Source: Stromatinia cepivora
Taxonomy: Eukaryota > Ascomycota > Leotiomycetes > Helotiales > Sclerotiniaceae
Length of the DNA: 64,000 nucleotides
Direction of reading: 5' to 3'
Assembly (NCBI GenBank): GCA_014898415.1
Contig: RCTD01000015.1
Span: forward strand, 496,001 to 560,000
The translations under genes and the position numbers were made by a program. Under the pieces are notes generated by a model, which worked only from the letters and a program-made list of their open reading frames with translations, did not search any database and was not told the origin of the DNA. Each line of letters starts with the position of its first letter. Within the stretch, counting starts at the first letter, position 1. Shown here one piece after another: positions 1 to 9,747 of this stretch.

Positions 1-313
1 ATCCATACCTACTTATCCTCCCTCATCAACAACTTTTCGTCCCTTTTCTTCCCCCTCCAATAAACCTTACAGCCCGGACTATATCCCTCATCACCGTCGC
101 CATCATCATTCTCATTCCCATCACTCTCGAGATCGCGATTATAATACTCATAGATCGAGAGAAAGGGATAGAGATAGAGATGCAAGTGGTAGTATACTCG
201 GAAAAGTACCTACGACGGGTAGTAGATGGCGTGATCATTTGGCTGCGGCGGGACTTGGGGGTGCGGCAGTGGGATTGCTGAATGTGTTGAGCGAGGCTGC
301 TGATGGATTTTAG
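1..313 (+). CDS. C-terminal part of an uncharacterised His/Arg-rich protein with a Gly/Ala-rich tail (partial)
   Basis: The frame beginning at base 2 is open from the window edge to a TAG at 311-313, giving 103 residues of a gene that starts outside the window. It opens with a Ser/Pro-rich stretch, passes through a His-rich run (HHRRHHHSHSHH), then alternating Arg/Asp/Glu (RSRERDRDRDRD), and ends in a hydrophobic Gly/Ala segment (AAAGLGGAAVGLLNVLSEA). The charged low-complexity part followed by a glycine-zipper-like tail is common among fungal proteins of unknown function. No function is assigned. The opposite-strand reading frame over the same bases is a shadow of the biased composition. Confidence 0.7.
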   Translation, partial: SIPTYPPSSTTFRPFSSPSNKPYSPDYIPHHRRHHHSHSHHSRDRDYNTHRSRERDRDRDASGSILGKVPTTGSRWRDHLAAAGLGGAAVGLLNVLSEAADGF

Positions 314-3300
314 GGGTGGGGTCTGAGATTGTTAGTAGGGGGTGTTTGGGGGGAGGGGGAGGGATGCTGTGATGGTATGGTATGGGGAAATGGGTGGAAT
401 GAATGAATGATATGATTTGAAATGAATTTATGAATGGACGGGCTTCAGAAATTTTATATTTCGGTTACTTAGGCATGGAACGGAGTCTGGGGAATTGACA
501 ATTGAACGGATCGTACGAAGCATGAAACAAAATTAGGCGTGTTATTACTACCTATCATCTATTACTTTACTACTCGCATCTCTACCCTCTAGGGTTATTT
601 CCGGGTATGTGTGGTCTTAGTAGGGGGGATACCCATCAATGACACCTACATCATGCATACATTTACTCTCCCTTTATTTTTTAAAGTAACCTCAGATATC
701 CAATATCTATCGCCCTCATCTCCAACCCAATGAGCCTTACTATTTTTTAAAAATCCTGTCGGCAGTATATATACCTACCTACCTACCTATCAGGTATTCA
801 GACCCCTTAATCATGAGTTAAATATATAGATGAGACTACGTAGGTAGATCAGTGGATTACTAGAATATATTTGTATATTGGAATATCTATCTCATTTACC
901 CCAGTACGCCCGATATCACGACATCGTCTTAAATTCGCATACATACATTCAAATCTAATCATCACAAGCTCGCAATAGCACTAGCAGATAGGTACTAGAT
1001 AACCTTAATCTCCGTGATAAAGTATTCGAAAGGAAAACAAGTACAGTAACCTTGCAAAATAACGACAAATACCGGTAACCTACTGTTGATATCACTTCTC
1101 GAAGTCTACACCCTCGAAAATTTCCACTCATAAGCCCAACAACAAATAACCGAACATTTGTTTTGTTTAACCTTCAAACGGCCTCGCATGAAGATATATA
1201 TTAAAAACAATCGAGATAGGGGGATATCCCCGCCTTTCACAAGAGTACACGAGTTTATCTGATTGATCGGGGATTTTCCAGGGATTTTAGTGGGTTGTGG
1301 AGAGGGATTATGGATATGGTACCAGTTGGAATCTGGGATCTTGGGTCTTGGAGAAAAGGAAAAGCGCAGGTAGGCAATGGATCGAAATTTTGACTCTGGA
1401 ATTTTGATTGTGGTTGCGAGGGTGATTTGGTTGTGATTATTAGAGGAAGCGTCTGTGTACATGGTTGATGAATGAATGATGGATGAATAATGGATGAATG
1501 GTGGATGATGGATGACAACCTTATTGAGTATTTGGGATATCGATGTCATGAAGACCGAATTATAAAATTGCAATTTTATGTATACAGTATGTGTTGTACA
1601 AATGATATTATGATCTCTGTATGCATCTATCAGATTTTATATTGGGTTTTGGGAGTGAATGATATCTTACATCTTATATAGTTCACTGATGGTTTTTTAT
1701 TTCTCTTCGATTGATTCTTGCGGAAACATAGAGCAGAACTTGCGATAGTGAGGATATTGTTCATTACCGGGGTATATTGGGAAGGATTTGTTTATTCATT
1801 CATTTGTTTGTTTATCGATTGAGATCTTTTATCACGAAGGAATTTGCAGTGGTGAAAACTTGTAAGATTAACCTTACTACACTGGACGAAGTGCACCGGT
1901 ACAAGAATTTTTGATATCACTTCTCCTTTTAAAGTTTTGGGAACTGTAGTAATTTTGGGCTCTGGGAATCGCATTGGGCATTGGGCGAATTTACACACCT
2001 TCAGGCTCGCGGGACAAGGGGAAGGATTGAGTTGGGTTGAGAAGAGATAATTCGCATTTTCTACAAAAAAGTAGTATTCTCAAGGAGCATCGATTCTCAT
2101 ACATCACACCAAAAAGAAGTTCCGAGCTCACGAGTGGTTCTAAAGTCTGAAGTACTTCCGGCCACGAATCACGAAGCGGCAAATATCATCACTCCATCCA
2201 AGCCAAAAAGAAATGTGCATCTACACCCTAACCCATCACACCTGCCCTCACACCTCTCTTCTACTACAGGAAAGATGTACCGATTCATTGAGGAGAAGGA
2301 AAAGTGTAGGAGGTGGAAATTATGAGAGTCCACCTTGTAGATTTGACAGGGGACGATTTGAGAGGTGGAAGAGGGAGGGGGAGGAAGAGAGAAGAGAGCA
2401 AATGGGTGAAAAGGAGAAGAGGATGGGAAGTGGGGAGGATGGAAGAAAGTCTAAAAGGGATGTGGAGAAGAATGATGTGGAGGATGAAAGGAAGAGAGGA
2501 AGAAGCGAAATGGAAATGCAAAGAGAGTTTAGAGAGCGATGGGCGGAGGGTGTGTGTGTTAAGTGTAGAGGGGAGAGGGAAGGAAGTAGGGTGGTGAGTT
2601 CTTTTTTTTTCATTCTTGGGAGATGGAGGTGAATGCGAATGAATCAAGTATTAAGTTTCGAGAAAACGGTTCTCAAGTCAAGAAGACCCCATCTCTCTCC
2701 AAAAGGCAAAATTCTCACGAAGAACAGCCTCATTTTTTATACAAGTCAAAAGGAAAGGAACGCATGAACTAACCTCAAAAATAGCTAGCAAGAAAAACTT
2801 CATTCGTGGAAATAGTTAAGAATCTTTTAAGTATAGATCGAGAAATGCAGATGCAGAGATTAAGCGTGCAGTCGGCAAGTGGAAGGGAGAAGTTAGGTGT
2901 TCCACATGTTCCTGTGGTTGGAAAAAGGAGGGAAGGGGTGCGGTGATTGGAGGTTGATGGGATGGATCATGTGGAGCTGGGGACTTGAGGGGTTGAATGG
3001 TAGGCATGGCCGCTATGGTTTCTTTCGAATTTGAACAATCAGATATAATTGTTCCACTCGAGTATGAGAAACCGGGGCTCGTTATCCTAACCAGCCTCCA
3101 ACATTCAAACTATCGATTGGATTGTGAGAGAAGCTTAAGTGAGGCATGAATATTCTTGTCGACGGAAGGGTGGATGGATGATTGGACGTACGATATGAAG
3201 AATGGAAGGAAACTAATGATGAAGATACAATGACTGGAGTGGACTGGAGATTAATTCCTATTTTAGACTCGGCGACGGGGAATACCTTGAGATACTTGTA

Positions 3301-5159
3301 TTATTGGTTGAAGAAAAATGAGCATGAGATGCGATGGATAACAATATATGACTCCCAAACGATAAATGATACGGTTGATGCACAATGAGTTGGATGAGAG
3401 AAAGTTTTGGACTCAAGCTTAGTTTTCTACTGTACATATCTGGTATTTGGTGTTCATCGTGTACATGATGATCTTGATGTCTAGAAGAAATTATTCATTC
3501 AGATATATCTACATTCAGTACTTTGATTAAATTTCGATGGGGAGTATTTAAGTGGTATCGTGGTTTATTCCTTGAGCATTGCTTTATTTCTCTTCATTTT
3601 CTTCTGTCAAGTCTAAATTTAATTCCATACTTAATGTTTAAAACTAATAGGTACAACACACCTTCAAAATCCCACATTCACTCCCACAATGTGCAAACAC
3701 ATCCACAAACACTACACCCACTGTCCCCCTTCCCACCCCCCATACACCCCTATATCCCCTTGTCCCCATGCCAAAAACAGACAAAAAAATCTGTTCATAG
3801 GACATTGCACGATTTGAGCTAGGGAATGAGAGTGGAATCGTACAGGTAGTTGAGACAAAGGGCATTTGTGATGTATGTGCCAGGACAGGAGAAAGGGAAA
3901 GAGAAAGCGTGAAGGAACAAATGGTCGGAATGGGCATTAGACGAAGTAGGATTTATGAAGGGAAAGGGAAGAAAGGTGATCATAGAGAGGGTAGAGGGGA
4001 GGAATCTAAGGGGGAACTGTGTATTCCGGCCACGGAATAAAGTAAGGAGGAAAGTGGGAGCTTGAATGTCAATACAACAATAGTATCTTCTATATTTCCG
4101 GATAAAGCAATTCATTCCCCTTTCATCACAACAGATACGAAGTTAACGAATAACAATAGCGACGGAATAAAAGTCCAATATGGTCCAGCAACCCCGGATA
4201 TCTCAGTTGTATGGTGTGATCTAGGGTTGGAAATCTAGCTTGTTATATTTCATATATTTTAAATCTAATAAATGTTCTTCTTTAATTGATTCCTTTCAAT
4301 GATTGGTTTGGTGTAGATAGACATCTTTCTTTGAAAATTTGGAGTGTAGATTATATTGACCTTCAACTTGTCATGATACAGAATGTTCGAACTGATCAAA
4401 TGTTAAAACTGCGAATCAACTTCATCATTCTCATTTTGGGAAAAGTTATCACTTTACTCATTTACACCTTAATAATAATCAAACCTCGCATTCAAATAGC
4501 ATCGTGCATTAAATCTAAATGTCATCTCACTAACTAGATAAGCTAAATAGTAAGAGATGGTAAAAACTTCGCATGTAATATCATGGTTTCAAATCCCGTC
4601 CTGTCCTTCCCAATACTTACCCGCGTCATGATATCGTTATATCATGATGTAAATGTGCATACCCAATTAATGATAAATACCCTTCCCGTTCGTTGGTCCA
4701 GTCATGCGCGGGTATCGTATCATGAATATCCTACGTGTACTTGCCTCCCAGTTCCAAAATCTGAGGCAAATACCTAATGGTAACGCCTGTAAGCTCATTT
4801 CCCCAGATATCCTGCCCATGATATCTAACCCAAAGCACAACCACACTCATGCTAGAAAACTCTCGCACAAAGAAAAGGAAAAGTAGTAGACTCCCGATCT
4901 AGTTTGATCGAAATGCTCGGATGTCCCGGTAATTCATCTACTCAGGATGCATATCTTCAATACCAGCACCAGTCAAATATAGTACCAATTCCATCCGCAC
5001 TCCAAAAACAAAAGAAATATCCAACGTAGCGAGTGTAAAATCGTGAGTCAAATACAGCATCACTCATTCACTCACACCCCATCCTTAGCCTTCCTTCTTC
5101 CTCTCAATCACCAGCACATTCCTCTCTCCCTCTAGCACTCCCCCCCTCTCCACATCCTC
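314..5159. other. 4.8-kb spacer between two convergent genes, no gene recognised
   Basis: This lies between the 3' end of the plus-strand gene at the left edge and the 3' end of the minus-strand gene at 5160, so it should need no promoter, yet it is nearly 5 kb long. It holds short simple repeats (TACC repeats near 771-790, a GATG/GAATG-rich stretch at 1463-1512) and a strongly purine-rich block at about 2285-2600. The short open frames here (at most 139 codons) are low complexity or show no recognisable domain. I see no RNA gene. Confidence 0.5.
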
Positions 5160-7889
5160 CTAATTTTTATCCTCACTCTCCCCCCTACAAACAAAATCAT
5201 ACCCATCCCCCACATCCAACCTTTCGGGCCTCGCCCCCAAAATCCTCGAAATCTGCACTTCTCCCAATCTCCTTCTCGCTCCTTGCAACCTCATCCTAAC
5301 ACCATTTCCCAATCCCCTAAAAAACACCCGGATTTGAAAATAATTCACAGTACCCCTCTTACTCTGCACCGCCAATTTAGCTTTCCTCGTTTTCGCTTTA
5401 ACCTTCTTGAGTGTTTTTCTATTTTTCCTCTCTTCGGCTTTTTTCTCTTGTTTTTCCTTTTTTTCTCGCTTGCGCAGCGCGGAATGTAGTTTGCGGCCTG
5501 CGCGTTTCTTTTTGCGGTGGAGTTGGAAGGGGGTGAGTTTTTGGGTGAGGTGAGGGATAGGGTCTTCTGTAGAAGGTGGATCGGGATGAGTGGGATAGGG
5601 ATCGGTGGTTTTAACGACATCGTAGACGATACCACCGTAGATTCCTTCTCGTACTAGATGTTCGGTTAATGCGATACTTTCTTGACTTAGATTGCTGATG
5701 CGAGGATTGGGCGATGGAATAGCTGGTGAACTAGTATCGAGGCATGGGCTAGCTTTGAGAGACGGGCTAGCTTCAAGGAACGGACTGGCATCGACGAATG
5801 GACTAGCTCCAAGGAATGGACTAGTGTTTAGCGACGGACTAGCTATAGGTGAAGTGATGCTAGAAGCCAGTGTCGAAATGGTGTTATTGCGAGTATGCGA
5901 GTATGTACCCTGAGTAGCACTACTGGGATTAGTACTGACTGTGTTGGAACGGAAGAGGCAGGTTGTCGGGGTATTTGGTGGTGAAGGGATGCTGGGGATG
6001 AGGGAAAGTGTAGGAGGGAGGGTGGCGCTATTGTGAGGAGAGGACTCAGGAGTGTAGATGGAATATATGGATGATTTGGCTGTAGCTGATTGTTGATTGG
6101 AGATTGTAGGAGGTGAGATGTTCGAGTCGGAATTAGAGTTTGTGGTGAGAGTTGCGGGAGTCGCGGAGGGAAGTTTAAGTGGTAGAGAGATTGGTGATGG
6201 AGTTGAGAAAATTTTGGGGAGGTCGAGAGTATAGGATGGAAGCTTTACTGGAGTTTCGGGGATGGTTGGAGATATAGTAGTTGTTGAGGTTGGCAGGAGA
6301 GAAGTGATACCGAGTGTCGGAGATGTTGTAATTGCTGTTGGCGGTACAAAAGAAGTAATATCGACCACAATTGGAGAAGAATTACTTTCATCAGAACCGC
6401 AATCTTGAGCTGGTGGAGTATTGACACGAGGTATTCCGTTCAAGGATAGTTGACTGATGTGACGATATGGACGATCCGTTGGTGGGGGTGAACGGATTGG
6501 ACGAATCCTTGGAGATGGTGATCGTCTATTGACTGGCGTGAAAGGTCTTCTTAGACTTGTATTTTCGTTCTCGGTAGCTGGTAAGTATATTAGACCGACC
6601 TTTCTCCGACGAGATTTTTGGCGAGTTAAGGTCGGCAAGTCGCCTAGTTTTCTGGAGATATTGGCAGATGGATGTCTTGAAATTCTCTTGATTGGTATTG
6701 TATCAGATCTCAATCTGCTAATTTGTTGATCTGCTCCTGGACTTCCAATTCGTTCCGGGTCTGAAGCCAGTCGCAGATGTCCTTTGACAACATCTTCCTC
6801 GTCTCCATTTCCAAGTCCATTCTTAACATCTCGGTACAGATTACTAGGTTGAACTTGTGGCTTCATTCTCAAAGGTCGAACTCCCGCTACTCTATCAGAG
6901 TTTGTGTATTTCATTATTGCCGCCTCGGCACGTATCTGCATCTTACCAAGAGCTTTGCCTTTCTTCCCTTGCACTCTATCTGCCGCCGCATACAGACCGT
7001 CAATTTGCAGATCAACGCTGGATCTCGAGCCTCCTTCCATTTCGGTCTTGGGTTTCTTGACGTATCGGTCGTATTGAGCGTCGTACATCAGGTTGGAAAA
7101 TCGAGAAGTCAATTGAACTCTATGAAGTCCTTTTATTGCGGGGTTTGCTGAGATGGAGTGAATAGTAATTGCCTCAATTCCATCGTGATCACTTGATTTA
7201 ATTCCATTGATATTAGCGATTGGTGTCTCCGATTCGTTGTCGTGGATTGAATCAAGGTGGTCGTTTGAACAGCAGTCGATGTTCATGGAAGATGGTGGAT
7301 ATTCAAGATCTTGAATCATTTGTGACATTGGAGATAACCGGCGGGTTGTAGAAGGTGGGAGCCCAAATGATGTAGTTCCATTGCTTGACAGCACAGCTGA
7401 AGGTAGAGAGGAAGTCATTGAGGGGGCTTGTCCATCTTCACAATCATCAATGTTATGCCCGGCAGCCATTTGTGCTGGTGCCGATGGTCCGGCATTTTTC
7501 CATTTCTCTTGAATAGATTCGATGGACTCGGTGGATTCATCGATCGGGGGTAATGGTTGAATGTCATATTTGGCCGGCTTTCTGTAAGACTTCGGTCGGC
7601 TTACATGACAAAGAGCAGATGCGTCCTCAGTTGATTCCTTAGATCTCTCCGAATTCATGAATTCCAATGTAAAGGCATAGAAGGTATGGCATTCCAGATA
7701 GAACCTTGCCTCATGCTCGATAGATACAGAGTACAGGCGATTCAAAGCTGGGAATTGTTCTTCTGGGCGCAAATTATGATGTTTGATTATATTGCAGAAG
7801 AAAGATTCATCGTCGAAATAGAGTGGATTGGAAATTGGCCGAACTCTCCTCTTGGGTTGCGTTTGTGGGATTAAATCAGACTTTCCCAT
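5160..7889 (-). CDS. Large disordered Ser/Thr/Pro-rich protein with basic C-terminal region, function unknown
   Basis: The protein is 909 residues from the first in-frame ATG (7887-7889) to a TAG at 5160-5162. The N-terminus (about 1-90) is the most ordered-looking part, with aromatic and charged residues (FDDESFFCNIIKHHNLRPEE). The middle is long, Ser/Thr/Pro-rich and probably disordered. It includes a short repeat family (SPFLGASPFVDASPFLEA), encoded by an 18-bp-period minisatellite at about 5726-5850. A Lys/Arg-rich stretch at roughly 785-840 looks like a nuclear or nucleic-acid-binding region, and a compact final segment (YFQIRVFFRGLGNGVRMRLQ) may be a conserved tail. A probable intron at 7995-8049 (minus donor GTAAGT, branch CTAAC) lies just upstream. 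It is either in the 5' UTR or, if the second of two tandem acceptors is used, joins an in-frame ATG at about 8081. I do not recognise the family. Confidence 0.75.
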   Translation of the reverse strand: MGKSDLIPQTQPKRRVRPISNPLYFDDESFFCNIIKHHNLRPEEQFPALNRLYSVSIEHEARFYLECHTFYAFTLEFMNSERSKESTEDASALCHVSRPKSYRKPAKYDIQPLPPIDESTESIESIQEKWKNAGPSAPAQMAAGHNIDDCEDGQAPSMTSSLPSAVLSSNGTTSFGLPPSTTRRLSPMSQMIQDLEYPPSSMNIDCCSNDHLDSIHDNESETPIANINGIKSSDHDGIEAITIHSISANPAIKGLHRVQLTSRFSNLMYDAQYDRYVKKPKTEMEGGSRSSVDLQIDGLYAAADRVQGKKGKALGKMQIRAEAAIMKYTNSDRVAGVRPLRMKPQVQPSNLYRDVKNGLGNGDEEDVVKGHLRLASDPERIGSPGADQQISRLRSDTIPIKRISRHPSANISRKLGDLPTLTRQKSRRRKVGLIYLPATENENTSLRRPFTPVNRRSPSPRIRPIRSPPPTDRPYRHISQLSLNGIPRVNTPPAQDCGSDESNSSPIVVDITSFVPPTAITTSPTLGITSLLPTSTTTISPTIPETPVKLPSYTLDLPKIFSTPSPISLPLKLPSATPATLTTNSNSDSNISPPTISNQQSATAKSSIYSIYTPESSPHNSATLPPTLSLIPSIPSPPNTPTTCLFRSNTVSTNPSSATQGTYSHTRNNTISTLASSITSPIASPSLNTSPFLGASPFVDASPFLEASPSLKASPCLDTSSPAIPSPNPRISNLSQESIALTEHLVREGIYGGIVYDVVKTTDPYPTHPDPPSTEDPIPHLTQKLTPFQLHRKKKRAGRKLHSALRKREKKEKQEKKAEERKNRKTLKKVKAKTRKAKLAVQSKRGTVNYFQIRVFFRGLGNGVRMRLQGARRRLGEVQISRILGARPERLDVGDGYDFVCRGESEDKN

Positions 7890-7994
7890 TTCAGTTGACT
7901 TATTAGAAATCCGTCCCCTGGAAACGAGGTAGAGATGGTAGATCCAATGAGTCAAGTAGCTGTCTTGGTGGTTGTTTGTGAGGCTTCCGTGGCT

Positions 7995-8049
7995 CTGTAA
8001 TCAAAGGTGTTAGGTTTCAACGTTTTCAATAATGTGGTAAGGTACTTAC
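7995..8049 (-). other. Probable 5' intron of the 5160-7889 gene with tandem acceptors
   Basis: On the minus strand the donor GTAAGT starts at 8049, a CTAAC branch site lies within, and the acceptor reads ACAG followed by AG two bases later. If the first AG is used, an upstream ATG reading through the junction meets a stop after about 25 codons, so the start would be the ATG at 7889. If the second AG is used, the same upstream ATG is in frame with the long protein and adds a short N-terminal extension. The sequence alone does not decide which is real. Confidence 0.55.
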
Positions 8050-8079
8050 AGAGTAGCTAGAGTAGTCCAAGTCGCACCG

Positions 8080-8616
8080 TTCATGTTGTAAGTTAAGCAC
8101 GGAAATTGGATTGAAATTATCAAGGGACAAAAGGATGCTTTTTGCTCCCTCGTGCCCATATCTTCGTAGTTACGAAGGCAAATGATGCAACCCAGCACCT
8201 GACCGTCTCAACTGTGAATCACCTCATACAAGAAATTCACCATAACTATCGCATCATCTTCTGAGAATGAGATGAAGGCCGATACCGCAGCTAAAGCTGT
8301 ATTGAGCAAAAATAAAACAAAAACCGAGAATAATTGAAGATTATGATGGAATCGCCCACACAGTAAGGGTTGAGTTTTGAGGTTGAAAGTGGTAAAGGAA
8401 TCACAAAGTAGAAAGGGGAAGCGAGGTGATATATGTCATTCTGATATTGTTCTCGACTCCAGCGCCAATTATTTCATCATTATGAAATTAAGGCTGAACT
8501 GAAGTCGATGTAAATGCGTATTGTGTTTGACGATTTCCACTACCAGTATATCTGCATATTTCCGATTAAATCCAAACTCAAAAATGCCAGTGTTCAACTT
8601 TTGTTTACTCCTCCTT
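8080..8616. other. Spacer: 3' side of adenine deaminase and promoter side of the 5160-7889 gene
   Basis: About 540 bases separate the two minus-strand genes. They must hold the terminator of the adenine deaminase gene and the promoter of the next gene. No repeat, RNA gene or further coding region was recognised. Confidence 0.4.
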
Positions 8617-9684
8617 TCAAATCAATGCCTCATACTTATTGGCACAAGCGTCAACTTTGCTCAACAGCACAGTTTTTCTCTCATCGTCGCACCAACTTCC
8701 TTCAATTGCGCTGGTTGCAATGTATTTCCATTCCTTTAAATTCAAGCCAAATGCTTCTTGAACGGCAAGATAATTATCCAAAATGTAACTACCGAAGTAA
8801 GCTGGGTCGTCACTGTTGATGCTGAATTTAATTCCTGCATCCAAGAACTTTCGAATTGGCAATTGTCCAACATTCTTGACACACCTCAAGCGAACATTGC
8901 TGAGTGGGCAAACTGTCAACATTGTCCCCTGCTCCGCTACTCGCTTTAACAAATTTTCATCTTCAGCCAACCTAATTCCATGATCAATTCTTTCCACTTT
9001 GCAGATGTCGAGTGCTCTGGAAATGTAAGAAGTGTCACCTTCCTCACCAGCATGAGCAGTTCGACGAATTCCTTTGGTTTCTGCAGATTCATAAATCTCT
9101 CTGAAAATTTCTGGTGGGAAACCAACCTCACTGCTATCAAGGCCAATAGCAGCTACAGTTCCATTTGAAAAGTGACCCAACGACATTGCTTCCTGATATG
9201 TAGTGTTGGCATCCTCAGCCGACAAGTGTCGCAAGAAGCATAGAATGAGTTTTGAGGTGATACCAAAATCCTTCTCAGCGCGCTTTAGTCCAGCAGAAAG
9301 ACCCTTAACAACAGTGTTGTACGTAATTCCACGTTCAGTGTGTGCTTGTGGATCGAAGAAAATTTCGGCATGGTGAACACCGTCGTGATTTGCTTTGGTG
9401 AGGTATTCGTAGGCCAAGCTTTCATAGTCCGCAGGGTTTATTAAAACTGACATGCCAATGTAATAGTAATGAAGGAAATCGTTGAGAGAAGTAAAACGTT
9501 CGTAGCGAGACTCGAGTTCTTCGGGAGATTTGAAAGAGGCATCAGTCGCAGAGTCTGGAAGGGCGATGTTGTTTGTTTTTGCCAGTTCGAATAGCAGAGC
9601 TGGAGACAGAGACCCCTCGATATGAATGTGATGCTCACATTTTGGGAGCTCCTTGAGGAACTGCTTCATATTCTCACCACACAT
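8617..9684 (-). CDS. AAH1: Adenine deaminase (adenosine deaminase superfamily, fungal Aah1 type)
   Basis: This 355-residue enzyme is predicted to hydrolyse adenine to hypoxanthine and ammonia in the purine salvage pathway, in the cytosol or nucleus. It is a single intact exon. The metal and catalytic motifs of the adenosine/adenine deaminase superfamily are all present: the N-terminal HxH (H19 and H21 in HHIHIEGS), HAGEE at 211-215 with the metal ligand H211 and catalytic E214, DHG with H235, and SDDP at 291-294 with D292 and D293. Length matches the 340-360 residues usual for fungal adenine deaminases. The start MCGENMKQFL is the first Met of the open frame; M6 is an alternative. A TATATATA element lies about 56 bp upstream of the start. 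Adenine rather than adenosine specificity is inferred from overall resemblance to Aah1-type proteins. Its neighbours give no functional link. Confidence 0.92.
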   Translation of the reverse strand: MCGENMKQFLKELPKCEHHIHIEGSLSPALLFELAKTNNIALPDSATDASFKSPEELESRYERFTSLNDFLHYYYIGMSVLINPADYESLAYEYLTKANHDGVHHAEIFFDPQAHTERGITYNTVVKGLSAGLKRAEKDFGITSKLILCFLRHLSAEDANTTYQEAMSLGHFSNGTVAAIGLDSSEVGFPPEIFREIYESAETKGIRRTAHAGEEGDTSYISRALDICKVERIDHGIRLAEDENLLKRVAEQGTMLTVCPLSNVRLRCVKNVGQLPIRKFLDAGIKFSINSDDPAYFGSYILDNYLAVQEAFGLNLKEWKYIATSAIEGSWCDDERKTVLLSKVDACANKYEALI

Positions 9685-9739
9685 TTTGAATTATTATATT
9701 GAAAAGATTTTGTGTGACGAAGGACTCGAGATCGTAAAG

Positions 9740-9747
9740 TATATATA
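9740..9747 (-). promoter_or_regulatory. TATA-like element upstream of adenine deaminase
   Basis: The palindromic TATATATA lies about 56 bp upstream of the adenine deaminase ATG. It could be a TATA box, but AT-rich spacers produce such strings by chance. Confidence 0.3.

Noticed and set aside
2213..2647. Overlapping long frames on both strands
   Set aside because: They come from a purine-rich low-complexity tract that lacks stops in several frames.
4560..4610. tRNA B-box-like string (GGTTTCAAATCCC)
   Set aside because: Does not match the B-box spacing (an extra T), and no A-box or cloverleaf was found upstream.
7890..7955. N-terminal extension of the 5160 gene from a TTG codon
   Set aside because: Begins with TTG, not ATG, so it is not accepted as a start without upstream splicing.
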